A DNA stretch of 64,000 bases from an uncultured Gammaproteobacteria bacterium (GTDB lineage Bacteria > Pseudomonadota > Gammaproteobacteria > Enterobacterales > Psychrobiaceae), in assembly GCA_937139475.1 (NCBI GenBank), contig CAKZQF010000204.1:18623-82622 (forward strand). Direction: 5' to 3'. This document shows positions 20,001-30,451 of the stretch, piece after piece (the first letter of the stretch is position 1; every line of letters starts with the position of its first letter). The notes below the pieces were generated by a model, which was not told the origin of the DNA, ran no database searches, and saw only the letters and a list, made by a program, of their open reading frames with translations. The translations under genes and the position numbers were made by a program.

Positions 20001-20080
20001 ATTCATGTCGCAGCCAGGTTAACCGCCAAGACGGCTTTAAGCCAAAGCACCCAGTACAAATACTCGCACAATGCTTATAA
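17042..20080 (+). CDS. ydiJ: FAD/4Fe-4S D-2-hydroxyglutarate dehydrogenase-type oxidoreductase YdiJ
   Basis: 1012 residues, matching E. coli YdiJ in length and sequence (TDNSIYQNLP, SPRGGGTGTNGQSLNNGIIV, TSNRATIGGMINTDASGQG). It has an N-terminal FAD-binding PCMH domain, a D-lactate dehydrogenase-like C-terminal FAD cap with HGKGYR, a ferredoxin-type centre near residues 660-680 (CLACKACASQCP) and a terminal CCG-type cysteine motif (VGCCGMAG). The family oxidises D-2-hydroxy acids, notably D-2-hydroxyglutarate, passing electrons to the respiratory chain. The DUF1285 gene starts 13 bp after its stop and is likely co-transcribed. Confidence 0.93.
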   Translation: MLPKLSLDQLISENYLQFLTQLRASRFSGDIEQDYGARLAVSTDNSIYQNLPQGVVFPKSTDDLMIVTELANQPEYSKITFSPRGGGTGTNGQSLNNGIIVDLSRHMNNILEINEQEGWVRVQTGVVKDQLNAYLKPYGFFFSPDLSTSNRATIGGMINTDASGQGSLVYGKTSDHVLELTSVLVNGERLETATKPAAQVLAENGTVAQKVATICHDNRALILAKFPRLNRFLTGYDLEHVFNDELSEFNLTRILTGSEGSLAFITEAKLNLTPIPKERTLINIIYDSFDSALRDAQNLVAANATSVETVDSKVLGLAKQDIVWNTVSDLIPERVDKVTDGLNMVEFASNDSAAKQQLIETLCHRLDVDISDDKGGILGYQICHELGEINRIYNMRKKSVGLLGATKGFRKPIAFAEDTAVPPEKLADFIVEFRALLDENKLQYGMFGHVDAGVLHVRPAMDMCDEQQELQLTKISDQVVALTAKYGGLMWGEHGKGYRSEYGPEFFGDELFKQLRVIKAIFDPNNRLNPGKICTPLTSEEELVRVSDLKRGAYDRQIPLSVRESYAPAMSCNGNGQCFNYDLDSPMCPSSKVTRDRRHSPKGRATMVREWLRLLSNQGVDPVALEENDCSASLLSKVKNSWAKKQGQYDFSHEVMETMKGCLACKACASQCPIKVDVPGFRARFINLYHQRYLRPVSDHVVANVETTTQWMVKAPRLANGLMNNPLSKSLLKSVVGMVDSPSLSVPTLKARLGDNSLTKQALEYDLSALASIAVEERQDYVLVVQDPFTSFYDADVVEALLITIHKLGFKPVLLPFKPNGKPAHVKGFLRKFAAMASDASDFFNKLSKLGYPLVGVDPSLVLCYRDEYTIALGDKRGDFQVELFQEWLKPHLAKLSKTVATKDDTQYQLYAHCSEKTALPNTHSDWQDIFSTLGLSLTAQNVGCCGMAGTYGHEKKNVENSVKLYEMSWQDKIATQQPTQVLATGYSCRSQVNRQDGFKPKHPVQILAQCL

Positions 20081-20093
20081 CTAAGGGGTAGTG

Positions 20094-20630
20094 ATGGACA
20101 TTAAGCAATTAGAAAAAGCACTGAGTGAGCTTTCTGGTCAAGCTTATCCGGTTGACCGTTGGCAACCTGCCCATCAAGGCACTATTGATATGGTGATTAA
20201 GCGTGATGGTACCTGGCTTCATGAAGGCGATCCGATTATACGAGATCAATTGGTGGTGTTATTTAGTAAAATATTAACTAAGTCGCAGGGCCAATATTAT
20301 TTGGTTACCCCGGGTGAAAAACTTGCGATGCGTGTCGAAGATGCGCCTTTCTTAGTGGTTGACTTTACTATCGAAGAGCCTGGTGAGTCACAGACCGTGT
20401 GGCTTATCACTAATATTGGCGATAAAGTTCCCTTGTCGCTTGAGTTTACAATTAAGTTACGCGGTGAAGAGCAGCGACCCTATTTAACCCTTTGGCGTGG
20501 CCTGGATGCACTAATTGAGCGTAACACCTATTATCAACTAATTGATTGTGCAAGTGAAATTATAACGGAGCAGGGGACATCATTGGTCTTAAATTCACAA
20601 CAACAATCCTTTAGCTTAGGTCGCTTCTAG
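20094..20630 (+). CDS. DUF1285 protein
   Basis: 178 residues matching the DUF1285 family (VDRWQPAHQGTIDMVIKRDG, then TWLHEGDPIIRDQLVVLFSKIL, and YYLVTPGEKL). It is a soluble protein without signal peptide or membrane segment; function unknown. The ATG at 20094 is preferred because AAGGGG lies 5 bases upstream; the GTG one codon earlier is too close. It follows ydiJ by 13 bp, and its 3' end overlaps the 3' end of the opposing GGDEF-EAL gene by four bases. Confidence 0.85.
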   Translation: MDIKQLEKALSELSGQAYPVDRWQPAHQGTIDMVIKRDGTWLHEGDPIIRDQLVVLFSKILTKSQGQYYLVTPGEKLAMRVEDAPFLVVDFTIEEPGESQTVWLITNIGDKVPLSLEFTIKLRGEEQRPYLTLWRGLDALIERNTYYQLIDCASEIITEQGTSLVLNSQQQSFSLGRF

Positions 20631-22606
20631 AAATTAAAATTTAATATTTTGCTAATGTCAGCCGGTGGCAGTAATTTTCTAAAAATTGGCAACTGTTCGA
20701 AATCAATAACGCTTGCTGGCCTACTGTAATAAAAACCTTGAGCTAATAAATCAGGGTAACGTAACATCATTTCTCGTTGGTGTTGGGTTTCGATTCCTTC
20801 TGCCACTACCTTTAAGCCCAGTTTCTTTGCCATGGCGATTGTTGCTTCGATAACAACAATAGTATTGTCGATATCACCAATAAAAGATCTGTCTATCTTT
20901 AGTGAGTCGATAGGCAACTTGTGAATATAAGCTAAAGATGAATATCCTGTGCCAAAATCGTCAATACAAATACTAATACCGCGATCTGATATTTCTTGAA
21001 GACGGCGAATGACTTGCTTAATGTTTAGCATGAAAATCGATTCGGTTAGCTCTAATGTCAGGCAGTTTGCGGGAAATCCAGTTTCCTTTAATATGCGATC
21101 CAGTGTATTAATAAAGCGATCATTTAACTGAATCGCTGACACATTAACCGATAACCGTAGTGGCTTACCTGTTTGTAAATGCCAGTCATGACATTGAATG
21201 CAGGCTTGTGTCAGTATCCACTGGCCTATTTCATTCATCATGCCGGAGCGTTCCGCTTCGGCTACAAACTCTTGTGGAGCCACTTGACCCAAGCTTGGGC
21301 TATCCCAACTCAGTAATGCTTCCATTCCAACAAGCTGATTGGTTTTCATATCAACAACGGGTTGGTACAAGGGGATAAGCTCACTAAATTCCAAGGCATG
21401 TTGAAGTCCTTGCTGTATGGCGCTGCGTCGCTGTATTTCCAAACTCATTTGCTGGGCAAATCGTACGTAACTTTTTGAGCCGCGTTCCTTAGCTTTAAAC
21501 ATCGCCGTATCTGCAAACATTATCAGTGCATCTGGCTCTGTTGCATCGTTTGGAAATGTTGCAGCACCAATACTGGCTGAAACTTGAATTGAGTCAATTG
21601 ATTCAATTGGCTGTGCCACTATGTCAATAATGAGTTGGCTGATAGCTTCGACACTTTGGCTATCGGGCTTGATTGGCACAGTGATGATAAACTCGTCACC
21701 GCCAAAGCGGCTCACTTGATAGTCAGTGGGTAATAGCTGCAAAAATCGCTGGGCGATTTCAACTAACACTTTATCGCCAGTACTATGGCCAAGATTATTA
21801 TTCACTAGTTTAAACGCATCAAGGTCCAACAAAAAGAGATGGAAAGGCTGTTTTTGTTTACAGCGCTGCGTTAGCGAATCATTAAGCCCATAGCGATTAA
21901 GTATGCCTGTGAGTTGGTCATGATAAGCTAGGTGCTTGTATGTCTGTTCTTGGGTTTTCCGTTTGGTGATATCTTCTTGTACCACAAGGTAATGCTGCTC
22001 TGGCAATAATTTTTTAATTTTAAAGTTATACCAACACAGACGGCCATTGAAGATAACTTGCTGTTCCAGCGAGAGTTCATTTCTTTTGTCGAACTTTGTT
22101 ACAAGCTCGCTAGCCTCAGTTTCAAGCAACTCGTACAAGTCAATATCATGACTATCATAGTGCTGTTTGAATTTTATATTGCCACTGATCAGATTGCCTT
22201 TGGCATCAAATAATGAAGTGATGAAATTATTATTAGAAAAGCCGGTATCTCGCTCGATCTCATCCTTATTAAGCACTGCTTCACAAAGTAACAGTGTTTC
22301 GTCGCTGCTACTAGATACATTGCTAAAGCGAAGGTAGGTTTGTTTAGGTTGATCGTTGGGGTATAAAGTCCACCACATCGTGGTTTTCTTCGTTTTACAT
22401 TCTTTTGCAAGCTGTCTTAAATGTTGGTCGGTGACTTCGGTGATATCAGCAGCCAGGTCCCGCTGATAGAGTGCCTCTTTGGTTGATGCCGCCCAAAGAG
22501 TTAGTGCACTGGTATTCGCCCAGCGGATCCTATAATGCTTTACATCATAGACCCAGGCTGGCGTAATTAATTGATCTAATAAGTTTTCTGTAATCAAAGA
22601 GCTCAA
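20627..22606 (-). CDS. PAS-GGDEF-EAL c-di-GMP signalling protein
   Basis: 659 residues, cytoplasmic. Two PAS-like regions (residues about 10-110 and 120-215, the second ending DITKRKTQEQTYKHLAYHD) precede a GGDEF domain with intact SRFGGDEF but no RxxD I-site before it, and an EAL domain with GMEALLSW, LELTES, DDFGTGYSS and LKIDRSF. Both catalytic sets look complete, so it could make or break c-di-GMP; the EALLSW variant in place of EALxRW slightly alters the first motif. The longest frame starts with TTG at 22606. It stands alone, converging with the DUF1285 gene. Confidence 0.87.
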   Translation of the reverse strand: MSSLITENLLDQLITPAWVYDVKHYRIRWANTSALTLWAASTKEALYQRDLAADITEVTDQHLRQLAKECKTKKTTMWWTLYPNDQPKQTYLRFSNVSSSSDETLLLCEAVLNKDEIERDTGFSNNNFITSLFDAKGNLISGNIKFKQHYDSHDIDLYELLETEASELVTKFDKRNELSLEQQVIFNGRLCWYNFKIKKLLPEQHYLVVQEDITKRKTQEQTYKHLAYHDQLTGILNRYGLNDSLTQRCKQKQPFHLFLLDLDAFKLVNNNLGHSTGDKVLVEIAQRFLQLLPTDYQVSRFGGDEFIITVPIKPDSQSVEAISQLIIDIVAQPIESIDSIQVSASIGAATFPNDATEPDALIMFADTAMFKAKERGSKSYVRFAQQMSLEIQRRSAIQQGLQHALEFSELIPLYQPVVDMKTNQLVGMEALLSWDSPSLGQVAPQEFVAEAERSGMMNEIGQWILTQACIQCHDWHLQTGKPLRLSVNVSAIQLNDRFINTLDRILKETGFPANCLTLELTESIFMLNIKQVIRRLQEISDRGISICIDDFGTGYSSLAYIHKLPIDSLKIDRSFIGDIDNTIVVIEATIAMAKKLGLKVVAEGIETQHQREMMLRYPDLLAQGFYYSRPASVIDFEQLPIFRKLLPPADISKILNFNF

Positions 22607-22743
22607 TATCCGTTGGCAATAAAATTGGCCATTGCATCCATGGCCGAACCAGAATTTAGTTCTGTAGCTACTCTACATTATCTAGTCACAGATGTAATCA
22701 TTTTAAATGATCTAACTATCAGTCATTGTGTTATCAGCTATAA

Positions 22744-23784
22744 CTACCGATGAAGCTTTTTTTTCGCGATTATGTCTCGTGCGAGTTTGTCGGCGATTAA
22801 AGCGGTTTGAACCCCGGTACTATCGGCCTGCTTAAATATTTCGCTTAGGGTATGGTAAATATTGTGCACGTGCTTGGTCGCTTTTTCCACGCAATAATCG
22901 TTTTCATAAGATACATTGATTATTCCCCCAGCGTTAATTACATAATCAGGTGCATACAAGATACCTCGTTGCTGTAGAAGATCGCCATGATAGGACTCTG
23001 CAAGCTGATTATTGGCGCAGCCAGCCACAATACTCGCCTTTAATACGCTAATTGTATCGTCATTGATGGTAGCGCCCAGTGCGCAAGGAGAGTAGATATC
23101 GACATCTTGAGTATAAATCTCATCGAGGCCAACGACTGTGGCATCAAACTCAGCAGCGACCTGTGCCAATGCTTGCTTGTTAATGTCTGTCACCACTAGC
23201 TTGGCTCCAGCTTGATGGAGGTATCGACATAAGTGATAACCAACGTGACCAAGGCCCTGAACAGCTACCCGCAGCCCAGCGACGTTATCTTTACCCAGTT
23301 TGTGCTTTACTGCTGCCTCAATTCCAAGATAAGTACCCAGTGCTGTGAAAGGCGATGGATCACCACTCTTGCCTTCCAGACCTGCCATATAAGGGGTTTC
23401 TTGATGAGCAGTCATGATGTCTTGCGTCGTAATACCAACATCTTCTGCACTGTAGTAACGACCTCCAAGGGTATGTACCGCTCGGCCGAATGCCCTAAAC
23501 AACTCAGGGGATTTGTCTTTTCTTGCATCACCAATGATCACGGCTTTACCGCCGCCCATCGCAAGCCCTGCGACAGCGTTCTTGTAGGTCATTCCTCTGG
23601 ACAACCGAAGAACATCAGTTATCGCTTCCTGGTCGTTGGCATATGCCCACATTCGGCAACCACCGACTGCTGGCCCTAGTGTGGTATCGTGAATGGCGAC
23701 TATCGCTTTTAGACCAGAGTCCTTGTCCCGAAAGAAAGCAACTTCTTCGTGGTTATCGAATGATTCAAGATCAAATACAGACAT
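22744..23784 (-). CDS. Leucine dehydrogenase (Glu/Leu/Phe/Val dehydrogenase family)
   Basis: 346 residues. Typical signatures are TTLGPAVGGCRMW, the catalytic lysine in YKNAVAGLAMGGGKAVI, SAEDVGITTQD, the NAD-binding VAVQGLGHVGYHLC and PCALGATIND. This is the short amino acid dehydrogenase group that reversibly deaminates leucine, valine or isoleucine with NAD+, feeding branched-chain amino acid breakdown. ATG at 23784 with GGAGCG upstream is preferred to the adjacent TTG. Stand-alone gene; no partner for further branched-chain degradation lies beside it. Confidence 0.9.
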   Translation of the reverse strand: MSVFDLESFDNHEEVAFFRDKDSGLKAIVAIHDTTLGPAVGGCRMWAYANDQEAITDVLRLSRGMTYKNAVAGLAMGGGKAVIIGDARKDKSPELFRAFGRAVHTLGGRYYSAEDVGITTQDIMTAHQETPYMAGLEGKSGDPSPFTALGTYLGIEAAVKHKLGKDNVAGLRVAVQGLGHVGYHLCRYLHQAGAKLVVTDINKQALAQVAAEFDATVVGLDEIYTQDVDIYSPCALGATINDDTISVLKASIVAGCANNQLAESYHGDLLQQRGILYAPDYVINAGGIINVSYENDYCVEKATKHVHNIYHTLSEIFKQADSTGVQTALIADKLARDIIAKKKLHR

Positions 23785-23902
23785 CAATGCGCTCCAATTA
23801 ATTTGGCTTGTTCTATTTAGCGCAAAGATAGCACCACCAGCAGCCTAGGGCTACTGATGTAAATTTATTTCTGGATTAGTAGGTGTAAAGATAAATTGAT
23901 AG

Positions 23903-24355
23903 CTAGTGAGGTTGGAAAAAATTGATAGCGTCGATATTGCTAACAACATGCTGGCGGGGGAGGCCTGCATGCATAAAAACATTGCCCTGAGCTTTAAAGC
24001 CATATTGGGTATAAAAATCTACCGTATCAAGTTTAGCAGAAATAGTCACATCAACCATTCCTGTCTCCTTGGCTAGGTCAACAAGGCCCTTTAAAACCAA
24101 CGCACCCAGACCAAGGCAACGATATGACGGTAAAACACAGATACGACTAATAACTCCGGTGCTTGTAAGGCGCCCACAACCAACCGCTGTATTATCATTA
24201 AAGACAATCACATGATGCGCCTGAGCATCCTTTTCATCAAATTCAATTTGTGAAGGGGTTCTTAGCTCTAAAACATTAATCTTATTTCTCAATGACCGTA
24301 ATATTGTTTCGTCATTGTTCCACGATGCTTTAGTGATTTTGTACTGTGTTTCCAA
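23903..24355 (-). CDS. GNAT-family N-acetyltransferase
   Basis: 150 residues with a GNAT core: the beta-strand VGCGRLTSTGVISRICVLPSYR followed by the acetyl-CoA loop CLGLGALVLKGLV (Q/RxxGxG/A type) and a C-terminal FYTQYGFKAQGN motif. Substrate unknown; the group resembles small ElaA-like acetyltransferases. It begins with TTG two bases after the roxA stop, so it is translated in the same transcript. Confidence 0.85.
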   Translation of the reverse strand: METQYKITKASWNNDETILRSLRNKINVLELRTPSQIEFDEKDAQAHHVIVFNDNTAVGCGRLTSTGVISRICVLPSYRCLGLGALVLKGLVDLAKETGMVDVTISAKLDTVDFYTQYGFKAQGNVFMHAGLPRQHVVSNIDAINFFQPH

Positions 24356-24357
24356 TG

Positions 24358-25506
24358 TTAGTCCTGCAAATAAAAGTATCCAGCATTAATAAGCGTAACC
24401 ACCAGTGCCTGAAATTCTGGAAATGTTAACCAATGGTTAAGTTGAGTATACGACAACTCGCTGTTGTCTGCGAGTAATCTCAACCCTTCTTTAAACTCAT
24501 TAGCTAGCGTAAATTCTTCACCGTTAATGTAAATACTACTTACCGCTAATGCTTGGTCGAAATATAGACACCTAAGGCCGCCAAGTCGCACGAGTAGGGT
24601 ATCTTGACTGAAACACTCGATTAACTCTTGTGACGAAAACTCTTCCAACTCGGTATCGATGGCTAGTTCGTGTTTTGCTTGGGATAGATGTGAACCCAGA
24701 AATTTGGTTAGTGCAGCGTCATCTTCTAACAATGAGCTCATCGCCTGTTTAAGCTTTTGCACATCATTTGTGTCAATCAATCCGGGGGTGTTGGTCACTT
24801 GACGCTCAGGATCGATAACCATATCGGTACCTAATTCCTGATCAATCATAAAGTCAGCGAAATTACTCAGCAAAGTTGTCTTTGAGCTTGTTCTAAAGCC
24901 AACCGAAAAGCTCATTGAATTTTCGAGCGCAACGCCTTGGTGGGGAAATCCTGGCGGGATATATAGCATATCGCCAGGTAGCAGCTGAGCATCGATGATT
25001 GGACTGAATGTTTCAACATGTAATAGTGCAGAATGTGCAATAACTTCCTTATGTTCGTTATTGTTGCCTACTTGCCAATGACGCTTACCACTGCCTTGAA
25101 TTATAAAAACATCATAGTTGTCGATGTGCGGACCAACGCCACCGCCGGGTGTTGCAAAACTAACCATAACATCATCAATACGCCAGTTTGGTAAAAAGCG
25201 AAACGGGCGAATAAGCTCTGCCACTTGCTCATCCCAATGATCAACGCCTTGAATCAACAATGACCAATCTTTATCGCCCAGGTGACTATAGTCTTCAAAA
25301 GGGCCGTGCGCTGCCTGCCATTGTCCTTGCTCTTGCCATACCAGCCGAGATTCTATCTGCTCCTCCATCGCTAGCCCTGCAAATTCGTCAGGGCTAATTG
25401 GATCGGAAAAATCTTCAATGGCTTGGCGAATAAGAACAGGTTTTTTCTGCCAATAGGTATCAAGGAACTGCTGCGGTGTTAAATCATTAAGGTTTACTGT
25501 GTACAT
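24358..25506 (-). CDS. roxA: Ribosomal protein uL16 3-hydroxylase (RoxA/YcfD)
   Basis: 382 residues, JmjC-type cupin oxygenase. Metal-binding HIDNYDVF (HxD) and the distal His in PPGFPHQGVAL are visible, with FIIQGSGKRHW typical of YcfD. The family hydroxylates an arginine of ribosomal protein uL16 using Fe(II), O2 and 2-oxoglutarate. A C-terminal winged-helix-like region follows. It is separated from purB by a strong terminator, so it probably has its own promoter, and is followed after 2 bases by a GNAT acetyltransferase. Confidence 0.92.
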   Translation of the reverse strand: MYTVNLNDLTPQQFLDTYWQKKPVLIRQAIEDFSDPISPDEFAGLAMEEQIESRLVWQEQGQWQAAHGPFEDYSHLGDKDWSLLIQGVDHWDEQVAELIRPFRFLPNWRIDDVMVSFATPGGGVGPHIDNYDVFIIQGSGKRHWQVGNNNEHKEVIAHSALLHVETFSPIIDAQLLPGDMLYIPPGFPHQGVALENSMSFSVGFRTSSKTTLLSNFADFMIDQELGTDMVIDPERQVTNTPGLIDTNDVQKLKQAMSSLLEDDAALTKFLGSHLSQAKHELAIDTELEEFSSQELIECFSQDTLLVRLGGLRCLYFDQALAVSSIYINGEEFTLANEFKEGLRLLADNSELSYTQLNHWLTFPEFQALVVTLINAGYFYLQD

Positions 25507-25526
25507 AATTTTCGGTCTGTTAGCAA

Positions 25527-25559
25527 AAGGGCAATGATAGTGAGACTATCATTGCCCTT
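25527..25559 (-). terminator. Strong terminator after the mnmA-hflD-purB operon
   Basis: A perfect 15-bp hairpin: arms at 25527-25541 and 25545-25559 around the loop GAG. On the minus strand it is followed by UUUUGCU. It lies 44 bp past the purB stop and before the roxA start. Confidence 0.93.
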
Positions 25560-25602
25560 GAAGATTTCAGTTGGCTTTTATCAAGCCTAGGTTAACGTTA
25601 TC

Positions 25603-27622
<2,020 letters not shown>

Positions 27623-27623
27623 C

Positions 27624-28727
27624 TTAATCTCTCACTACTTCATCAATAATGGCGCCACCAAGACAAACGTCGCCTTGGTAAAATACAGCGGATTGACCTG
27701 GAGTGACGGAGCTTTGCGGCTGATCGAAAATGACGCGAACTTGATCTGGCCCAGCAGGATACAACGTACATGGAATATCTGTTTGACGATAGCGTGTTTT
27801 AACCGTGAGCTTGGTAACTTCTTGCGGCCCTTTGCGATCCGTCCAGTGAAGCTGGCTTGCCAGTAGGCCGTTTGAAAATAGGCGAGGGTGGTCGCTGCCT
27901 TGGCCAACTAACAATACATTGCGATCTAAATCTTTATCAACCACATACCAAGGGGCCTCACCGTGATTGGTTAGTCCACCAATTTGCAGGCCTTTTCGCT
28001 GGCCCAATGTGTGATACATTAAACCATCATGCTTACCTATCACTTCCCCTTCGCAGGTTTCAATATTACCTGGCTGGGCTGGAAGGTATTTTGCTAAGAA
28101 GTCTTTGAATTTTCGCTCGCCAATAAAACAAATACCAGTAGAGTCTTTTTTATTGTGGGTAATTAGGCCTTGCTCAAGCGCTATTTCGCGGACTTGTGGC
28201 TTTTCTAGACCACCGACAGGAAATAATGTTTGTGCAATATGCTCGCTACCTAGCGTATAAAGGAAATAACTTTGGTCTTTATTATTATCCAGGCCACGTA
28301 TTAATTGCCATTGACCATCCACTTCACGACGCTGTACATAGTGGCCGGTAGCAATATAGTCAGCGCCTAGCGCTTCAGCGGCAAATTCTAAAAAGGCCTT
28401 GAACTTGATTTCTTTATTACAAATGATATCTGGGTTTGGCGTTCGGCCTGCTTTGTATTCTTCCAGGAAATATTCAAAAACATTATCCCAGTACTCAGCG
28501 GCAAAATTAATGCTGTGTAATTCGATGCCTAATTTGTCACAAACAGCTTGTGCATCGGCAAGGTCTTGAGCGGCTGAACAGTACTCGTCTGTGTCATCTT
28601 CTTCCCAGTTTTTCATAAACAGGCCTTCGACCTGATAACCCTGTTGCTTTAATAAATAAGCTGAAACGGAAGAGTCAACACCGCCGGAAATACCAACGAT
28701 TACTTTTTTACTTGCCTTATCGACCAT
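27624..28727 (-). CDS. mnmA: tRNA-specific 2-thiouridylase MnmA
   Basis: 367 residues from the chosen start. The PP-loop motif SGGVDSS is at residues 14-20; the catalytic cysteines appear in [12 protein letters not shown] and [11 protein letters not shown]. It thiolates U34 of tRNAs for Glu, Gln and Lys using sulfur relayed by IscS and the Tus proteins. ATG at 28727 (MVDKASKK) is preferred over the start ten codons upstream because the homologues begin here and AAGGT lies 7 bases upstream. First gene of mnmA-hflD-purB. Confidence 0.96.
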   Translation of the reverse strand: MVDKASKKVIVGISGGVDSSVSAYLLKQQGYQVEGLFMKNWEEDDTDEYCSAAQDLADAQAVCDKLGIELHSINFAAEYWDNVFEYFLEEYKAGRTPNPDIICNKEIKFKAFLEFAAEALGADYIATGHYVQRREVDGQWQLIRGLDNNKDQSYFLYTLGSEHIAQTLFPVGGLEKPQVREIALEQGLITHNKKDSTGICFIGERKFKDFLAKYLPAQPGNIETCEGEVIGKHDGLMYHTLGQRKGLQIGGLTNHGEAPWYVVDKDLDRNVLLVGQGSDHPRLFSNGLLASQLHWTDRKGPQEVTKLTVKTRYRQTDIPCTLYPAGPDQVRVIFDQPQSSVTPGQSAVFYQGDVCLGGAIIDEVVRD

Positions 28728-28861
28728 GATGTACCTTGTGCTAAATGTGACGCCCATCCACCAAAATTATAACCAGAACGAATAAAGTGTGATCTAGGTA
28801 ACGCTGGGATGGTATTTTTCGGGCGAAAATTCTAACACGAATTAAGGTCTTGGCATAGTAA

Positions 28862-28928
28862 AAACAGCGAGTAAAGCCCAATCCCAATTTCAATAATCAA
28901 TTGACCGTAAAATTAGTGGAATTGGTAT
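28862..28928. repeat. Solitary end of a dispersed ATACCAAT-type repeat
   Basis: The segment ending AATTGGTAT at 28920-28928 reads, on the minus strand, ATACCAATT then CCACTAATTTTACGG and on into TTGATTA. It resembles the ends of the larger element at 35227-35439. No matching second end is visible nearby, so it may be a decayed copy. It lies in the gap between mnmA and rluE. Confidence 0.4.
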
Positions 28929-28982
28929 AATTTACAGCCAACGATTAGCATCAGGCTAATTGCCTTTTACAAGCTACGACCG

Positions 28983-29621
28983 TTAGCCTTGAATCGTGCT
29001 ATAACAGCCGTTTTCAATGCCGTCGATCGTCCAGGAACCAATTCGGTAGCGAATTAGGCGGAGCGTTGGATGTCCAATGTGGGCCGTCATGCGGCGTACT
29101 TGGCGATTGCGACCTTCACTAATGGTGATTTCGAGCCAACTTGTTGGTATATTCTTGCGTTCTCTAATCGGTGGGGTACGTGACCATAGCAATGAAGGTT
29201 GTTCGATTAGCTTAACAGTAGCTGGAAGAGTCAATCCATCTTTTAGTTTGACACCACGAGAGAGCTCTTCGATTTTTTCTTGGCTAGGAATGCCCTCTAC
29301 TTGAGCCCAGTAGGTTTTGCTGGTTTTCTTTTTCGGTTGGGTGAGTTTAGCTTGTAACTTACCATCGTTAGTCAACAACAATAACCCTTCACTGTCGCGG
29401 TCTAACCGTCCGGCAGCATAGACCCCTTTTTCAGTAATAAAATCAGCTAATGTTGAACGGTTGTTATCGTCCGTGAACTGACTTAATACATCAAAGGGTT
29501 TGTTGAACAGAATTATTTTCTGTTGCGCAGGTGCACAGTTTTTTTTGACACGACGATTTACGGGCCTCGTATCGCCGCTTTTATTGGTAAATCGCTGACG
29601 AAGCTTTTTAGAATGCATCAT
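28983..29621 (-). CDS. rluE: 23S rRNA pseudouridine synthase RluE
   Basis: 212 residues. The RsuA-family catalytic motif [19 protein letters not shown] holds the catalytic aspartate; [25 protein letters not shown] is the family's C-terminal signature. There is no N-terminal S4 domain, as in RluE, and the N-terminal tail is short and basic. It makes pseudouridine 2457 in 23S rRNA of E. coli. Starts with two possible methionines; the first is used. It stands 53 bp after cspD on the same strand. Confidence 0.92.
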   Translation of the reverse strand: MMHSKKLRQRFTNKSGDTRPVNRRVKKNCAPAQQKIILFNKPFDVLSQFTDDNNRSTLADFITEKGVYAAGRLDRDSEGLLLLTNDGKLQAKLTQPKKKTSKTYWAQVEGIPSQEKIEELSRGVKLKDGLTLPATVKLIEQPSLLWSRTPPIRERKNIPTSWLEITISEGRNRQVRRMTAHIGHPTLRLIRYRIGSWTIDGIENGCYSTIQG

Positions 29622-29674
29622 CTTACTTAACTTAAAGGATAATGCACCATTGTAACGCGTTTCGTCACGACTAT

Positions 29675-29896
29675 CTAATTGGTTATCTCTTCACCAATCG
29701 GACTGATTTTTTCAGCATGAGCCCCTTTAGGGCCACTTTGCAGTTCGTAATTTACTTCTTGTCCTGCCTTTAATGTCCGGTAGCCTTCCATTTCAATTAC
29801 AGAGTAATGGGCAAACACATCTTCACCACCACTGTCTGGACAAATAAAACCAAATCCTTTTGCGTTGTTAAACCATTTCACTGTACCGGTAGCCAT
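29675..29896 (-). CDS. cspD: Cold-shock-domain protein CspD
   Basis: 73 residues of a single cold-shock domain with RNP1 KGFGFICP and RNP2 VFAHYS. The stretch [17 protein letters not shown] and GYRTLKAGQ is the CspD form rather than CspA. In E. coli CspD binds single-stranded DNA, inhibits replication and accumulates in stationary phase. It is divergent from clpS, as in E. coli, with about 200 bp of very AT-rich DNA between them. Confidence 0.92.
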   Translation of the reverse strand: MATGTVKWFNNAKGFGFICPDSGGEDVFAHYSVIEMEGYRTLKAGQEVNYELQSGPKGAHAEKISPIGEEITN

Positions 29897-30099
29897 AAGC
29901 TAAATTCCTTTTTGATCAAATTTTCTATCAATATGTGAGAACAGAATTAGTATTTAAACACTGTAGTGGGTGATTAAATAAGTAATAACTATTAGAATAG
30001 TTAAACAAAATAAAATTTCAGTCAAGAGAAAAAGCTGATTTATTATTAAAAACAATGCATATTTACAGTTAAGTTAAAAATAAGGTCTAAAATTAAATT

Positions 30100-30414
30100 A
30101 TGAGTGATTCAAGTGAACTTGAGTTTGTTATTGAAAGAGACACTCAAAAAGAGGCGCTAAAGCCTCCATCATTATATCAAGTAGTACTAAACAATGATGA
30201 CTACACACCAATGGATTTTGTTATCGAGATACTGACAGTATTTTTTGCAAAAAGTGAGGAAGAGGCATTTCAGATTATGATGATGGTGCACGAGCAAGGC
30301 AAGGCTTCGTGTGGAACCTATAGCGCTGACGTAGCAGAAACAAAAGTTAGTCAAGTTAACGATTGCGCAAGAGAGCATCAACATCCGCTCTTGTGTACTA
30401 TGGAAGAAGTTTAA
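30100..30414 (+). CDS. clpS: ATP-dependent Clp protease adaptor ClpS
   Basis: 104 residues. Contains [21 protein letters not shown] with the conserved N-degron pocket residues (ND, Y, TPM, and the MVHEQGKA helix) that hold N-terminal Leu, Phe, Trp or Tyr. It delivers N-degron proteins to ClpAP and blocks other ClpA substrates. clpA follows 37 bp downstream and is likely in the same operon; bpt and aat nearby make the N-degrons. Confidence 0.97.
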   Translation: MSDSSELEFVIERDTQKEALKPPSLYQVVLNNDDYTPMDFVIEILTVFFAKSEEEAFQIMMMVHEQGKASCGTYSADVAETKVSQVNDCAREHQHPLLCTMEEV

Positions 30415-30451
30415 CTGGCTCAAGCGGTGAACTTATTACAAGGGGATATTT

